From Pectinatus sottacetonis (GTDB taxonomy: Bacteria > Bacillota > Negativicutes > Selenomonadales > Selenomonadaceae): a stretch of DNA of 64,000 nt. Under the pieces are notes generated by a model. That model was not told where the DNA came from and did not search any database. It saw only the letters and a list, made by a program, of their open reading frames with translations. The translations under genes were made by a program, and so were the position numbers. Below, piece after piece: positions 1 to 9,356 of this stretch (position 1 is its first letter; every line of letters begins with the position of its first letter). The stretch covers positions 406,501 to 470,500 of the forward strand of contig NZ_WIQK01000001.1 of NCBI RefSeq assembly GCF_015732155.1, in the 5' to 3' direction.

Positions 1-214
1 GTTCCATTCCCGTTACTTTTTGGTCAGATGCTATTAATACAAAACTGGCATTTACTGCTTCTTCTTTACTGATTTTATTAATTGTACCCATAGCTCCCTG
101 TTGTTCTATCTTTATATTTATATTCATTTTTTCGCCAGCATTTTCTAAAGCTCTTGCTGCCATTGGCGTATGTGCTAATCCTGCCGGGCATGCTGTTATT
201 CCTACAATATTCAT
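1..214 (-). CDS. PTS fructose-type EIIB component, partial
   Basis: The first 71 residues of a fructose-family PTS IIB domain, cut by the left edge. The start MNIVGITACPAGLAHT carries the phosphocysteine (C9) in the ITACP context typical of fructose IIB, which accepts phosphate from IIA and passes it to the sugar on IIC. The ATG shares one base with the stop codon of the upstream IIA gene (TAATG), so the two are translationally coupled. The sequence does not show whether IIB stands alone or is fused to IIC, because the gene continues outside the window. Confidence 0.88.
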   Translation of the reverse strand, partial: MNIVGITACPAGLAHTPMAARALENAGEKMNINIKIEQQGAMGTINKISKEEAVNASFVLIASDQKVTGME

Positions 215-666
215 TATTTTCCCTCCATTTTTAATTGTAAAACATTTACTACTTTTTTACAGTCAAGTGCATTTTTTAAATCATCGCGAAATTCTTTTTC
301 CATTAAACATACTGCCAATTTGGATAATATCTGCAAATGTGCATTCCCGCTATGCTTTTCTGGTATCAGCAGGCACAAAATATTAACCACATCACTCCCA
401 TCAAACGTGTCCCATTTTAATGGTTTGCTCAATCTCACATACAGCAGCGAAGGATGTTCTACTATACTGCTCTTAGCATGCGGAATAGCAAAACCATCCT
501 GTAACCCTGTAGAAATTTCCTTTTCCCGCTTTTTAAGAACCTCCTTTAGCATATCCGGCTGTTTTGTAAGCCCAAGCTGCATTGCCTGCTTTGCTAAAAA
601 GGTAAATACCTCTTCTTTATTTTCTGCAAACACTTCCAAAAAAATATTTTCAGAAGAAATTTTCAT
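214..666 (-). CDS. PTS EIIA, fructose/mannitol type
   Basis: A 150-residue soluble phosphocarrier. The motif GFAIPHAKS places the phosphorylatable histidine at about residue 63, as in fructose/mannitol IIA proteins, and the length is that of a single IIA domain. It takes phosphate from HPr and hands it to the IIB encoded next, whose start overlaps its stop. It lies 17 bases downstream of a PRD regulator that carries its own IIA-like domain, so the order is regulator-IIA-IIB. The sugar cannot be read from the sequence; fructose, mannitol or a related hexitol are possible. Confidence 0.9.
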   Translation of the reverse strand: MKISSENIFLEVFAENKEEVFTFLAKQAMQLGLTKQPDMLKEVLKKREKEISTGLQDGFAIPHAKSSIVEHPSLLYVRLSKPLKWDTFDGSDVVNILCLLIPEKHSGNAHLQILSKLAVCLMEKEFRDDLKNALDCKKVVNVLQLKMEGK

Positions 667-683
667 CCAATCACGTCCTTTAC

Positions 684-2585
684 CTAATTAAACATTTTTA
701 CAAAAGAATCAAAGAATTTTGTAAAAGATTGTTCTCTTAATAAATTTTTTACCTCATTATTTTTTACTAAATAGTCATATAACTTTACTGCAATTGTATT
801 CCATAAATACAACAGTGATTTTTCTATATTTATCAGGAAAATCACCTGGACCATATTATCATCCCATTGAATAGGCTTCGTAAGAACAAGGATTGCGATT
901 GCTGAATTTTTCTGCCCATTTACTAATGGATGTGGCAATGCCACCAGATTTCCTATCTCTGTAGAAGATATTTTTTCTCTTGCAAATACTGAATCTCTGG
1001 TATTCTTAGTCATATAACCTGATTCCATAAGCTTTTTGGTCAAAAATTTTAATACAGCAACTTTATCAGGCAGCTCTTCCACAAAAAACCATTCTGGGCG
1101 GAACAATGTATTCAGATGCATTGATTCAATAACATCACTTTGAAACATTTTTGTTTCAATCCTTTGTAAATCTTCTTCATTACATAAATTATGCAGGCAA
1201 ATTACCTTTTTACCATTTATATTAGTTAACGGTTCTGTTGTAATGACATAATCCACATTGCATAAAAGTTCATCACTGATATCATAACCAGGAATAGTTT
1301 TCTCGACATCTATGGACTCACCAAAACGTTCTTTTAATTTACTGCGCAATAATATAGCCACCCCCATTCCTGAATCACAAGCAATAATGACCTTTTTAGG
1401 CAGTTTAGACTGGTGTATTCCCTTGCGACTCAACGCCGCCCCAAAATGAATAGCAATATACCCTATTTCATCTTCATCGGCGGTAATACTTTCCATTTCG
1501 CGAATTACGCTGCCTGCTGCTATTGCCAAGCGGAATGCTAATGGATATTCGGCCTTTATATTTTCCAGTAATTCATTTTTTACCTGCATATGAAATTTCA
1601 TTCGGCTCAATGCTACCTGCAGGTGCAGTGCCAAGCCATCAGCCAAACAATCATCTGCTGTAAAGTCTATGGCAAACTCCTTTTTTAATCTCATTAAAAT
1701 ACGTTTTACCATTCCCCCAACATATTTTTTCGACACCTTATCAATATTGGCAAAAAATTTCTTACTAGCAATCAAGTGCTGCGCAATATAATATATCTCA
1801 TTACCGGAAAGATTTATCTGCATATTATCATATAAAGAAAAGGCAATATCTCTGGCAATACTATACTCTACCCGTTCAATAAAATTTTTTATTTCACTGA
1901 TTGTATAAAACAAATCACATTGCAGCTTCGAACGTTGTATTGCCATTACAATATGCAGCTGTATCTCCTTTACTGCCTTATCTGTCAATTTTATAGAATG
2001 ACTACTAAGGCTTTTCTGTATAATCATATCCAGCCTGCCACAATCAATGTTTCTGAATAAAAAAACCGCTGCAGATGATTTCTTATTATCGTGGCAATAT
2101 TCAAATAAAAAACGCCTTAACTGTTTCTCTTCTCCTTCTATTTTTACCCCTTTGACTGAAGAACATATCTTTAAGTTATATTCCCTTAATATTTTACCGG
2201 CAGTTTTAAGCTGTTGTTTTAAGGTTGATACACTCATATATGTTTCCTCTGCCAACTTTATCTGAATTATCCACTTATCACATAAAACATTTTCTATAAG
2301 CTTATCCAGCAATAAAGTGATATCAGCTCCCATGTCCCATAATCTGTCCTGAAAAAAAACTTTTTGCAAAACTTCCATAGTATTCTCATCTGCATCCAGC
2401 ATATATCCACTATGAGGAACAGCATTGACATGTGCATTATAATCAGCCAATATGCTTTGCAGTGTCTTCATATAATTTCTTACACTTCTTTCGGAACAGC
2501 CTGCTTGTGCTGCCAGCTCCGCCCCTGTCACTGGTTCTATCGCTTTTAGCAAAATTTGTAAGATTAATTTACTTGCTCTATTCAT
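684..2585 (-). CDS. PRD-containing transcriptional regulator (MtlR/LicR type)
   Basis: A 633-residue DNA-binding activator controlled by PTS phosphorylation. It has an N-terminal HTH_11-type domain (about 5-45) and a second helix-turn-helix region, then two PRD domains (about 180-390) with histidines in the expected HIVMAI and HFGAAL contexts. A IIB-like domain follows from about 397, with the cysteine in IIACDSGMG, and a C-terminal IIA domain (about 490-633) has its histidine in VALPHPL. The HTH marks it as a DNA-binding activator rather than an RNA-binding antiterminator. It leads the fructose-type PTS operon and probably controls it. The start ATG follows GAGGGAG. Confidence 0.9.
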   Translation of the reverse strand: MNRASKLILQILLKAIEPVTGAELAAQAGCSERSVRNYMKTLQSILADYNAHVNAVPHSGYMLDADENTMEVLQKVFFQDRLWDMGADITLLLDKLIENVLCDKWIIQIKLAEETYMSVSTLKQQLKTAGKILREYNLKICSSVKGVKIEGEEKQLRRFLFEYCHDNKKSSAAVFLFRNIDCGRLDMIIQKSLSSHSIKLTDKAVKEIQLHIVMAIQRSKLQCDLFYTISEIKNFIERVEYSIARDIAFSLYDNMQINLSGNEIYYIAQHLIASKKFFANIDKVSKKYVGGMVKRILMRLKKEFAIDFTADDCLADGLALHLQVALSRMKFHMQVKNELLENIKAEYPLAFRLAIAAGSVIREMESITADEDEIGYIAIHFGAALSRKGIHQSKLPKKVIIACDSGMGVAILLRSKLKERFGESIDVEKTIPGYDISDELLCNVDYVITTEPLTNINGKKVICLHNLCNEEDLQRIETKMFQSDVIESMHLNTLFRPEWFFVEELPDKVAVLKFLTKKLMESGYMTKNTRDSVFAREKISSTEIGNLVALPHPLVNGQKNSAIAILVLTKPIQWDDNMVQVIFLINIEKSLLYLWNTIAVKLYDYLVKNNEVKNLLREQSFTKFFDSFVKMFN

Positions 2586-2605
2586 AAATCTCCCTCTTTA
2601 CTTTC

Positions 2606-2662
2606 ATTATAGCTATGTAAACTCAAAATCACAGATTAACTATTGCCGGTTAAATACGGCAA
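2606..2662 (-). promoter_or_regulatory. Promoter and upstream dyad of the PRD-regulator/PTS operon
   Basis: Reading leftward, a TATAAT -10 lies at 2611-2606 with only a weak -35 match. Just upstream is a perfect dyad, TTGCCG-N8-CGGCAA, at 2643-2662, and a further TTGCCG half-site lies near 2696. A weak -35 with a dyad directly above it suits an activator-dependent promoter. Binding by the PRD regulator itself is an inference. Confidence 0.45.
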
Positions 2663-2766
2663 ATATTACAAGCATAATATACACTTGCCGCATTATACTT
2701 TATTTACGGAAATTAAATCATGGACTATACCCATACATAAACTAAATTTACTCACGAAGAAAAATT

Positions 2767-2809
2767 AAGAAGCTATACTGATATAATCCATTTTACAGCA
2801 TAGCTTCTT
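2767..2809 (-). terminator. Hairpin terminator after the pab remnant
   Basis: A stem of about 13 bp with one mismatch (arms 2767-2780 and 2796-2809) is followed on the minus strand by AATTTTTC. It lies about 40 bases beyond the end of the decayed pab genes and probably terminated that transcript. Confidence 0.55.
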
Positions 2810-2849
2810 TTAAAGTCATATATTCAACCAGTAGCTCTTTCTTTTTTTG

Positions 2850-3339
2850 CTAGAACAACCATTTATTAATTTTCTCAGTTAATTCTCCTGCAACAGCAAA
2901 ATCATGTCCATCTATCTGGCAGACCGGCATTATCCCCAACAAAGAATTAGTAACAAAAACATATTTTGCTGTAAATTCCCATTTATACCTAATACAGCAA
3001 TATACATTATAGGCAGCTTATGATCAAATATATATATTCCATCATAAAATCCCAAAAAACAATCCGGCATTTTTACATCATCAATTGTAATATGCGGGAT
3101 ATTTTCAATAAAACATCCTATATCATAGCCAAAATATCCAACAGCACCACCAATAAATGCTAACTCTTTATAAGACACTGGCGGAAGTCCTTCTAATAAC
3201 TTTCTTAAATACTGCAGATGATTTCCTTCTAAGACTTTTTATGTGACATCAGCATATTTTAATTCACATTAGTCAGATTTTTTAAATAATGTCCTAATAA
3301 ATACGTAAATGAATCATAGTTATCTATCATTAAAAGCAA
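2850..3339 (-). pseudogene. Decayed pabA-pabB-pabC (p-aminobenzoate synthesis) remnant
   Basis: Three fragments lie in the order expected of aminodeoxychorismate synthase and lyase. At 3339-3259 a TTG start after GGGGG opens LLLMIDNYDSFTYLLGHYL, the N-terminus of a PabA/TrpG glutaminase, ending at a stop after 26 codons. At about 3235-2960 comes PabB-like sequence with FIGGAVGYFGYDIG, ending by frameshift. At about 2960-2850, in another frame, FVTNSLLGIMPV is the C-terminal signature of aminodeoxychorismate lyase, with a stop at 2850. Large internal deletions separate the pieces, so no functional enzyme remains. The sequence does not show whether PabB and PabC were fused. Between this remnant and the next gene (3340-3494) I see only AT-rich DNA. 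Confidence 0.8.
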
Positions 3340-3494
3340 TCTTGTCCCCCTTATAATATTTTTTGCTGATTATCTATCTTATTAGCATAATATAATAAAT
3401 AAAAAAAACCTCCCTACCATTCATGAATATTTTTAATAACAAATTTATATTCATGCCGCTTCGGAAAGTTTTTTTCAATATATAATAATTCATA

Positions 3495-5405
3495 TTACAC
3501 CAGCAAATGCTTAAATTCCTCAAAAGAATTACATTTTTTTAGTTCCTCTATCATAAGTGGCGTAGAAAAAATAGAAATAAGTGATTCATAAAGTTTTCGG
3601 AAAATTCTAACATGTATCTTGTTTATCGCCAGCAAAAATACAACATGTACTATATTTTTATCATCGCCCCATTTTATCCCTTTTTTTGATATAACTATAG
3701 AAACGCAGGTCTTTATTGCATCCATTTGGACAGAATGAGGTATTGCTATACCGTCAAAAGCCGTATTTGCCGCTCTTTCTCTTTGGAATATGTTATCCTT
3801 AAATCCCTTTTCCACATATTTTAATAACTTGAGGTTATTGCAAAGAAATTCAATGACTTCTTCTCTGGAATTATAAGGAATATCAGAAAAAAATAGTCTT
3901 TTTTCAAAATGCTCATCAAAATATCTTTTTAAAAGTCTGTTTTTCCTATTTTTCCATACATTATTAATAGCATCCTGGATAGAACCAAGACTATTTTCAA
4001 TAGCATAGGGAAAGATTTCTACTACGCTCCTGTTTGCATAGGCCGATGGCAATTTGATTCCCGTAAATAAAATATCATAGGACATTTTATTTAAATCATC
4101 TATATTATATGCAATGTCCACAATATTTAACTGGTTGCCAAAATTTATCATCAATTTATTTCGAAGGTAATTAGTTATATTCAAATAATTAGGACAAAAG
4201 ATAACTGCATTGAGTTTGTCCTGTGTTTTATTCTGCCTTTCTATTTCACCGGCAATGTGTATAGCCAAAAAAGCCGTTTCATCTTCTATTATATCCACTT
4301 GAAAATCTTTTTTAAGGCATAATGAAACATATATAGCAATATCATATATTATAGGATTTTCTGTTTTTATGACCATGGTCATAGGATTGCTGATCATTTT
4401 ATTTTCTCTGATGCGGAAAAGCAGATTACGTACATGAAGAGAAAAAGGAATAATAAAAGACTTATTGGACAAATCTATAAAATACATTTTAGCAATAGAT
4501 TTTATATATAGATTTATCTTATTAATAAGCTCTCTGCCTATTATATTCACAAGCTCCTTCATCGACTTAGGATATGATATTATCGTATTTGATTTTATGA
4601 GCAGATATATATCATATCTATCTGCTTTATCCCATGAAACAGCAAATTCATTTTGTAATTTCATGCATAAAAGTTCACATAGATGGTTATCCATATCACT
4701 GCTAATCTTATTATTATTTTTCGCAAATGTAACATTTTTATTGTTCTTTTTACAATCTATCATAATCGCTAAGTGCAACAATACAAAATTAAAACCAAAA
4801 TCATTTATATAAATATCATGACTCACAAAAAATGACTGCATTAATGCGGCCAGACCATCAATATCGACTTTATTAAAATATGTTCGCAGCTGGTAAATAT
4901 CCATAAAAAAGTTTTTCCCATTATTGTATATCCAGTTGCTAACCATTTTACGCACTTTTTTTTCTTGTCCATGCAGATAAACTTGTTCATTTTTAACTGA
5001 AACAGTAACTTCATATGGTGAAAAAATCTTGTTGAGCTTGGAAAAATCTCCCATTAACGTAGAATAACCTATATGCAGTTCCTCACATAAATCAAATACA
5101 TCAATAGGGTTATCATGCGTCATTAATATTTTTTTTATTATATACTTACGTCTTTGCTCTGAACTTACACCTGTATATTCATTATTTTCCTGACTTAAAA
5201 TATTTTTTACTGAACATTGCGGATTAATTTTATAGCCTCTGTTAGTAGATATAATAATTTTTTTGCCATGCTGCATATTAAATTTTTTTATATAACTTTT
5301 AACAGTGCGCATACTGACTTCAAAATGTGCCGCTATTTTTTTACTGCTGACAAAATCATGCTGCTTACTCAAAAACAGAAAAATATCCAGAGATTTTATA
5401 ACCAT
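3495..5405 (-). CDS. PRD-containing transcriptional regulator of the beta-glucoside PTS operon
   Basis: About 636 residues in the BglG/MtlR-type activator architecture: N-terminal HTH (FVSSKKIAAHFEVSMRTVKS), a second HTH, two PRD domains (the second around IIEDETAFLAIHIAGEI), a degenerate IIB-like domain, and a C-terminal IIA domain with its histidine in GIAIPHSVQ. In the IIB-like region the cysteine survives (IFCPNYLN) but the usual following glycines are gone, so signalling there may be reduced. I start it at the ATG at 5405, eight bases after AGGAGGTG; a TTG six bases upstream is too close to that site. It lies downstream of the PTS operon on the same strand, its likely target. Confidence 0.87.
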   Translation of the reverse strand: MVIKSLDIFLFLSKQHDFVSSKKIAAHFEVSMRTVKSYIKKFNMQHGKKIIISTNRGYKINPQCSVKNILSQENNEYTGVSSEQRRKYIIKKILMTHDNPIDVFDLCEELHIGYSTLMGDFSKLNKIFSPYEVTVSVKNEQVYLHGQEKKVRKMVSNWIYNNGKNFFMDIYQLRTYFNKVDIDGLAALMQSFFVSHDIYINDFGFNFVLLHLAIMIDCKKNNKNVTFAKNNNKISSDMDNHLCELLCMKLQNEFAVSWDKADRYDIYLLIKSNTIISYPKSMKELVNIIGRELINKINLYIKSIAKMYFIDLSNKSFIIPFSLHVRNLLFRIRENKMISNPMTMVIKTENPIIYDIAIYVSLCLKKDFQVDIIEDETAFLAIHIAGEIERQNKTQDKLNAVIFCPNYLNITNYLRNKLMINFGNQLNIVDIAYNIDDLNKMSYDILFTGIKLPSAYANRSVVEIFPYAIENSLGSIQDAINNVWKNRKNRLLKRYFDEHFEKRLFFSDIPYNSREEVIEFLCNNLKLLKYVEKGFKDNIFQRERAANTAFDGIAIPHSVQMDAIKTCVSIVISKKGIKWGDDKNIVHVVFLLAINKIHVRIFRKLYESLISIFSTPLMIEELKKCNSFEEFKHLLV

Positions 5406-5481
5406 ATACAAATCACCTCCTAATGATTGAATATAAAAACCATATCATATCTTCATATATTTCGCATCAACCACAAATAGA

Positions 5482-5526
5482 TTTCCAGCTTCCAGATAAA
5501 ATCCATATTAACCTGGAAGTCGGAAA
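5482..5526 (-). terminator. Hairpin between the PTS operon and its regulator
   Basis: Arms 5482-5495 and 5513-5526 pair through CTTCCAG/CTGGAAG and flanking TTTCC/GGAAA. Only a short T-rich stretch follows on the minus strand, so it may be a weak terminator or attenuator lowering regulator expression relative to the PTS genes. Confidence 0.45.
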
Positions 5527-5567
5527 TCATTATGCGTTATATACTAATCTTTTATAATAAACTTTAT

Positions 5568-5900
5568 TTAAACAGTTTTTTTAGCCAGCTCTTCATCCAT
5601 ATGCTTATAAACTTTAATAAATGATTCAGCAATAATTTTAAACATTTCTGCACCGATAAGCAAATCTTCGGCATGGATAAGCAAAAGTGATGTATTATTT
5701 TTTTTGCCGGCTGCTTCATTTTGCACTAGTTTAAAATGAACTTTATGTCCATCAGCATAAACTTTATCCCCTTCAGCTATTGCCTGGGCCGCTTTAGCAA
5801 AGTCTTTTTTTTCTGCCCAGTTTATTGCTTCTATATAAGCCGAACGTGCTGCCCCTGCATTTGATATTAACTCAAAGAATTGTAATTCATTATCTTCCAT
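5568..5900 (-). CDS. PTS lactose/cellobiose-type EIIA
   Basis: A 110-residue all-helical phosphocarrier of the lactose/cellobiose family. The active histidine is H76 in LLLIHAEDLL, and the length matches stand-alone LacF/ChbA-type proteins. It receives phosphate from HPr and passes it to the IIB encoded 12 bases upstream in the operon. The start follows GAGGAGG. It is the last PTS gene of the operon. The companion phospho-beta-glucosidase points to cellobiose or another beta-glucoside rather than lactose, though that is inferred from context. Confidence 0.92.
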   Translation of the reverse strand: MEDNELQFFELISNAGAARSAYIEAINWAEKKDFAKAAQAIAEGDKVYADGHKVHFKLVQNEAAGKKNNTSLLLIHAEDLLIGAEMFKIIAESFIKVYKHMDEELAKKTV

Positions 5901-5912
5901 TGTTTTTCCTCC

Positions 5913-6212
5913 TCAACCCAATATTGATAGAGCCCATTTTAAAACTTTTTCTCCCTGCATACGACCATAATCAGCTATACTGATAACTTCTACCGGTTTT
6001 TCTCCCAGCATTTTTTTATATTCTTTATATTTAAATTTCAATTGCGGACCCAATAATACAATATCAGCTTCAGCAAAATTATTATGAGCTTCTGCTTCCG
6101 ATACAGCCCAGATCCTTACTGTTATATCATTTTTCTCAGCAGCTTTTTCCATTTTCTGGACCAAAAGACTGGTTGACATTCCCGATAAACAAACTAATAA
6201 AATATTTTTCAT
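5913..6212 (-). CDS. PTS lactose/cellobiose-type EIIB
   Basis: A 99-residue cytoplasmic IIB protein. The phosphocysteine is C8 in LLVCLSGMSTS, the standard cellobiose IIB loop, and the full length is that of a single-domain IIB. It transfers phosphate from IIA to the sugar while the sugar is carried by IIC. Only two bases separate it from the stop of the IIC gene, so it is in the same transcript. The start is preceded by GGAAAGGATG. Confidence 0.92.
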   Translation of the reverse strand: MKNILLVCLSGMSTSLLVQKMEKAAEKNDITVRIWAVSEAEAHNNFAEADIVLLGPQLKFKYKEYKKMLGEKPVEVISIADYGRMQGEKVLKWALSILG

Positions 6213-6214
6213 TA

Positions 6215-7549
6215 TTATTCATCCTTTCCTTCACTCTGTACATCCAATTCATAAGTTCTTATCGCTACTTTTTCACTTATCTTCAAAAACGGAATATAAA
6301 ACAAGGTCGTAACTGCAATGATAATTATTTGTACTAAAACAACTTTCCAGTCACCACCACTGGATAAAAATCCTGATATTAACGGGGGTGTTGTCCATGG
6401 AACAAATATGAACAACGGCTTTATAAAACCTATAGCTGTTGCAAAATAGCCTATACATGCTCCGATAATTGGCGATAAAACAAAAGGTATCATCATAGGA
6501 ATATTAAACACGATCGGCAAGCCGAAAATTATTGGTTCATTTATTTCAAAAATACCAGGAGTAAGCCCTAATTTTGCTACTTCATTATAAGGTTTATATT
6601 TGTTAAATAAAAAGATTGCCAATAATAATGAAATTGTTAACCCTGTTCCTCCCATTTGCGCAAAACAAGTCTGAAAATCTGAATTTATAATATGCATGGC
6701 CTGATGACCAGCCTGGACTGCCTGCATATTTTCATTCATATTTACCAGCATTATTGGGTCAAGCAGGGAACCATTTATTACAGATTGATGTATCCCTAAG
6801 GAAAATAATATATTACCACAAGAATATATCAACAAATACCCCGGCAAAGATGTATTAACCTGGCGCAACGGTTCCTGCACTAAAGTCGATATTACCTTGA
6901 TAAGATCAGTATGCATTGCTACCTGCATAAAAGCAGATATAACACCCATGATTATAAGCGTGATCATTGATGATAAGAGGACACTAAATGTCTTTCCAAC
7001 TTGAGGTGGAACACCTTCCGGCATATTTATCTGCAAATGCTTCAATTCCGTAAGTTTTACATACAGCATAGACGATACAAGCCCTATTATAATACCTGCA
7101 AACATGCCTTTTGTCCCTATATGATTAAACGATAATACACTATTCATGACAGATACGGCTTCTTTACTGCCATCAGGAGTTACAAGCACAGTGCTTGACA
7201 TCATGATAATCAAGCTGGACAGCGAAATGACTACTGTAGAAATAGGATTCTTAAATTCCTTATTTACTGAATAAATATATGCTATCATTACTGATATTAA
7301 AAGCCCGGCAATATTCAGTGTCCCATTAGTCAATACATTACCAAACACCTGTAAATGCTTTAATTCTTCTCCACTGGAAACCAAAGGAAAAATAACGTTA
7401 TTTATAAGAACTGCTAAACCAGCCAATATAAATACCGGCATGATAGTTATAAATGAATCTCTCAGCGTACGCAAATAAATGTTATTTCCTACTTTTACTG
7501 CTATCTCGGCAAATTTATCGGTCATTGCAGAAAATCTTTCATTATCCAT
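6215..7549 (-). CDS. PTS cellobiose-type EIIC permease
   Basis: A 444-residue integral membrane permease of the CelB/PTS_EIIC family. It has about ten hydrophobic helices, an N-terminal segment MTDKFAEIAVKVGNNIYL typical of these proteins, and the conserved loop GIFEINEPIIFGLPIVFNP-like sequence (here ending FNIPMM) before the last helices. It binds the beta-glucoside at the membrane and delivers it phosphorylated to the cytoplasm together with the neighbouring IIA and IIB. It sits between the GH1 enzyme (16 bases upstream) and IIB. The start follows GGGGGCG. Confidence 0.93.
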   Translation of the reverse strand: MDNERFSAMTDKFAEIAVKVGNNIYLRTLRDSFITIMPVFILAGLAVLINNVIFPLVSSGEELKHLQVFGNVLTNGTLNIAGLLISVMIAYIYSVNKEFKNPISTVVISLSSLIIMMSSTVLVTPDGSKEAVSVMNSVLSFNHIGTKGMFAGIIIGLVSSMLYVKLTELKHLQINMPEGVPPQVGKTFSVLLSSMITLIIMGVISAFMQVAMHTDLIKVISTLVQEPLRQVNTSLPGYLLIYSCGNILFSLGIHQSVINGSLLDPIMLVNMNENMQAVQAGHQAMHIINSDFQTCFAQMGGTGLTISLLLAIFLFNKYKPYNEVAKLGLTPGIFEINEPIIFGLPIVFNIPMMIPFVLSPIIGACIGYFATAIGFIKPLFIFVPWTTPPLISGFLSSGGDWKVVLVQIIIIAVTTLFYIPFLKISEKVAIRTYELDVQSEGKDE

Positions 7550-7565
7550 GATTTATCGCCCCCTA

Positions 7566-8930
7566 TTACAAATTTTGTCCATTAGTTTTAATCAGACCCT
7601 TGAACCAATAATAACTTTTTTTAGGTACACGCTTCATATCGCGCAAATCATGATTTCCTCTGTTAACATAAACAACGCCATATCTCTTTTCCATATCTCC
7701 CTGAGAACTCAATATATCAATAAGCCCCCATCCTAAATAACCTATCACAGCTACACCATCCTTATTTATTGCTTCAAACATAGCTTTGATATGATCTGAA
7801 TGATATTTAATCCGATAATCATCCTGAATGATATTTTTCCCATCCCATTCTTCTCTTACCCCGATACCATTTTCTATTGGGAATACCGGCATACGATAAC
7901 GCTGATACATTTTATTCAAAACATCCCTAAAACCTAAAGCATCTATTTGCCAGCCCCACTCTGTTTCATCTACATGCGGATTCTTAGTCTTACCTTTAGC
8001 TAAATAATAATTAGGTATCGTTTTATCTGCTATTTTCGTTGAATCCACCGTTGTTGAAGCATAATAGCTGAAACTAAGAAAATCATTTTTTAAAGCTTTA
8101 ATATCATCCATTTCTTCTGGTAATGCTTTCATATCAATGCCATAAAATTTTACACCTTTAAGCATTGCTATAGAATAGCCCTTACCCGCATAACAATCTA
8201 AAAGAGAAAAATTGATAAATTCATCCCATTCTCTGGCACACTTAATATCTGCTGGCCTGCATGTTGCTGGATATACTTCACTATAAGCCAGCATTCCACC
8301 AATTTTTGCATCTGAAACCTCATGGACAAAATTAGAGATACGTGCATGGGCTGTCATTACATTATGGATTATCTGATATAACTCATCGGTTGTTTTTTCA
8401 CCCTTCACATATCCGGCTATTTTAAAAGCAATATCGGGTTGCGAATAAAGATTCTGCTCATTAAAGGTAATCCACCATTTACACTTTTTAGCAAAACGCC
8501 TTACCATTTCTTTACCAAACCGGACAAATGCATCCACTACTTTTTTATCAAGAAAACCATTATACTTTTCTGCTAGATGCAATGGCATATCAAAATGATA
8601 TAAGCAAATCATTGGTTCAATACCACGCTTTATGAGCTCATCTATAAACCGATTATAATAGGCTATCCCTTCTTCGTTCCATGCACCATCGCCATCTTTT
8701 ACTACTCTTGACCAACTTATCTGAAAACGATACATATTCATTCCCATATCTTGCATCAAATCAAAATCTTCCGTAAAATCATTATAATTATTATTAGCAA
8801 AATGCCAATCACTGGCATCTTCAGATGCTTTTCTTATATCATAGACTGATAAGCTTTTATCACCTTCATTCCAACCACCTTCAGTCTGCATACTACTGAC
8901 ACTGTTTCCCCAAAAAAATTTATCTGTCAT
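7566..8930 (-). CDS. 6-phospho-beta-glucosidase, glycoside hydrolase family 1
   Basis: A 454-residue GH1 enzyme, normal for the family. The acid/base glutamate is E158 in TFNEQN and the nucleophile E353 in PIENGIG. The N-terminal FFWGNSVSSMQTEGG matches the family start. It hydrolyses the phosphorylated disaccharide delivered by the PTS to glucose 6-phosphate and the aglycone or glucose. It is the first gene of a four-gene operon (GH1-IIC-IIB-IIA), and the start is preceded by a strong AAAGGAGG. The genes around it support a phospho-beta-glucosidase, but the exact sugar, or a phospho-beta-galactosidase activity, cannot be settled by reading. Confidence 0.92.
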   Translation of the reverse strand: MTDKFFWGNSVSSMQTEGGWNEGDKSLSVYDIRKASEDASDWHFANNNYNDFTEDFDLMQDMGMNMYRFQISWSRVVKDGDGAWNEEGIAYYNRFIDELIKRGIEPMICLYHFDMPLHLAEKYNGFLDKKVVDAFVRFGKEMVRRFAKKCKWWITFNEQNLYSQPDIAFKIAGYVKGEKTTDELYQIIHNVMTAHARISNFVHEVSDAKIGGMLAYSEVYPATCRPADIKCAREWDEFINFSLLDCYAGKGYSIAMLKGVKFYGIDMKALPEEMDDIKALKNDFLSFSYYASTTVDSTKIADKTIPNYYLAKGKTKNPHVDETEWGWQIDALGFRDVLNKMYQRYRMPVFPIENGIGVREEWDGKNIIQDDYRIKYHSDHIKAMFEAINKDGVAVIGYLGWGLIDILSSQGDMEKRYGVVYVNRGNHDLRDMKRVPKKSYYWFKGLIKTNGQNL

Positions 8931-8966
8931 TATATGTTCCTCCTTTATTGTCTTGTTTATATGTGT

Positions 8967-9024
8967 ATCTTACAGTACATCCCATTAATCACTCAACTTC
9001 TCTTTTGCACTACACAGTGCAAAA
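8967..9024 (-). promoter_or_regulatory. Promoter and activator-type dyad of the beta-glucoside PTS operon
   Basis: Reading leftward, -35 TTGAGT (8996-8991), an 18-base spacer and -10 TAAGAT (8972-8967) precede the GH1 gene. Seven bases above the -35 is a perfect 9-bp dyad, TTTTGCACT/AGTGCAAAA, at 9003-9011 and 9016-9024. The position fits an activator site, presumably for the PRD regulator at 3495-5405. No terminator follows in the leader, which argues against antitermination. Confidence 0.55.
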
Positions 9025-9206
9025 TAACTGCATAAATAATATCACTACACATTATTTAACATATAAAATTAATAATATTTTTTATTATTACATACATTTT
9101 AAACCATTCAATTACTGCTTGATTATATACATAAAATCCATTAATTAAAGAAATATTAATTTCAGACTTTTTTCAGTAAACTGTCACAAGAAAAACACAC
9201 ATTTGA

Positions 9207-9356
9207 TTATAAATAGTGTATAATACTATTTATAGATAGTAAATAGTTACTTACTATTATACATATTTTGCAACCATCACCAGCATGGTCATATATTGGC
9301 TCCCCCGTCAGTATCCACCCATCTGGATTATGATTCATGTATTGGTGAGATAACAT
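9207..9356 (-). pseudogene. Possible fragment of a lost protein-coding gene
   Basis: A 49-codon reading frame (MLSHQYMNHN..., with PDGWILTGEP and DHAGDGCKIC) has a protein-like composition unlike the AT-rich surroundings. The same frame continues upstream as coding-like sequence to a stop near 9408, with no ribosome-binding site. It may be the C-terminal remnant of a decayed gene; I do not recognise the family. The rest of 8997-9520 is AT-rich, with a short palindrome (TAAATAGT/ACTATTTA) near 9210-9232 and nothing else I can name. Confidence 0.25.
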
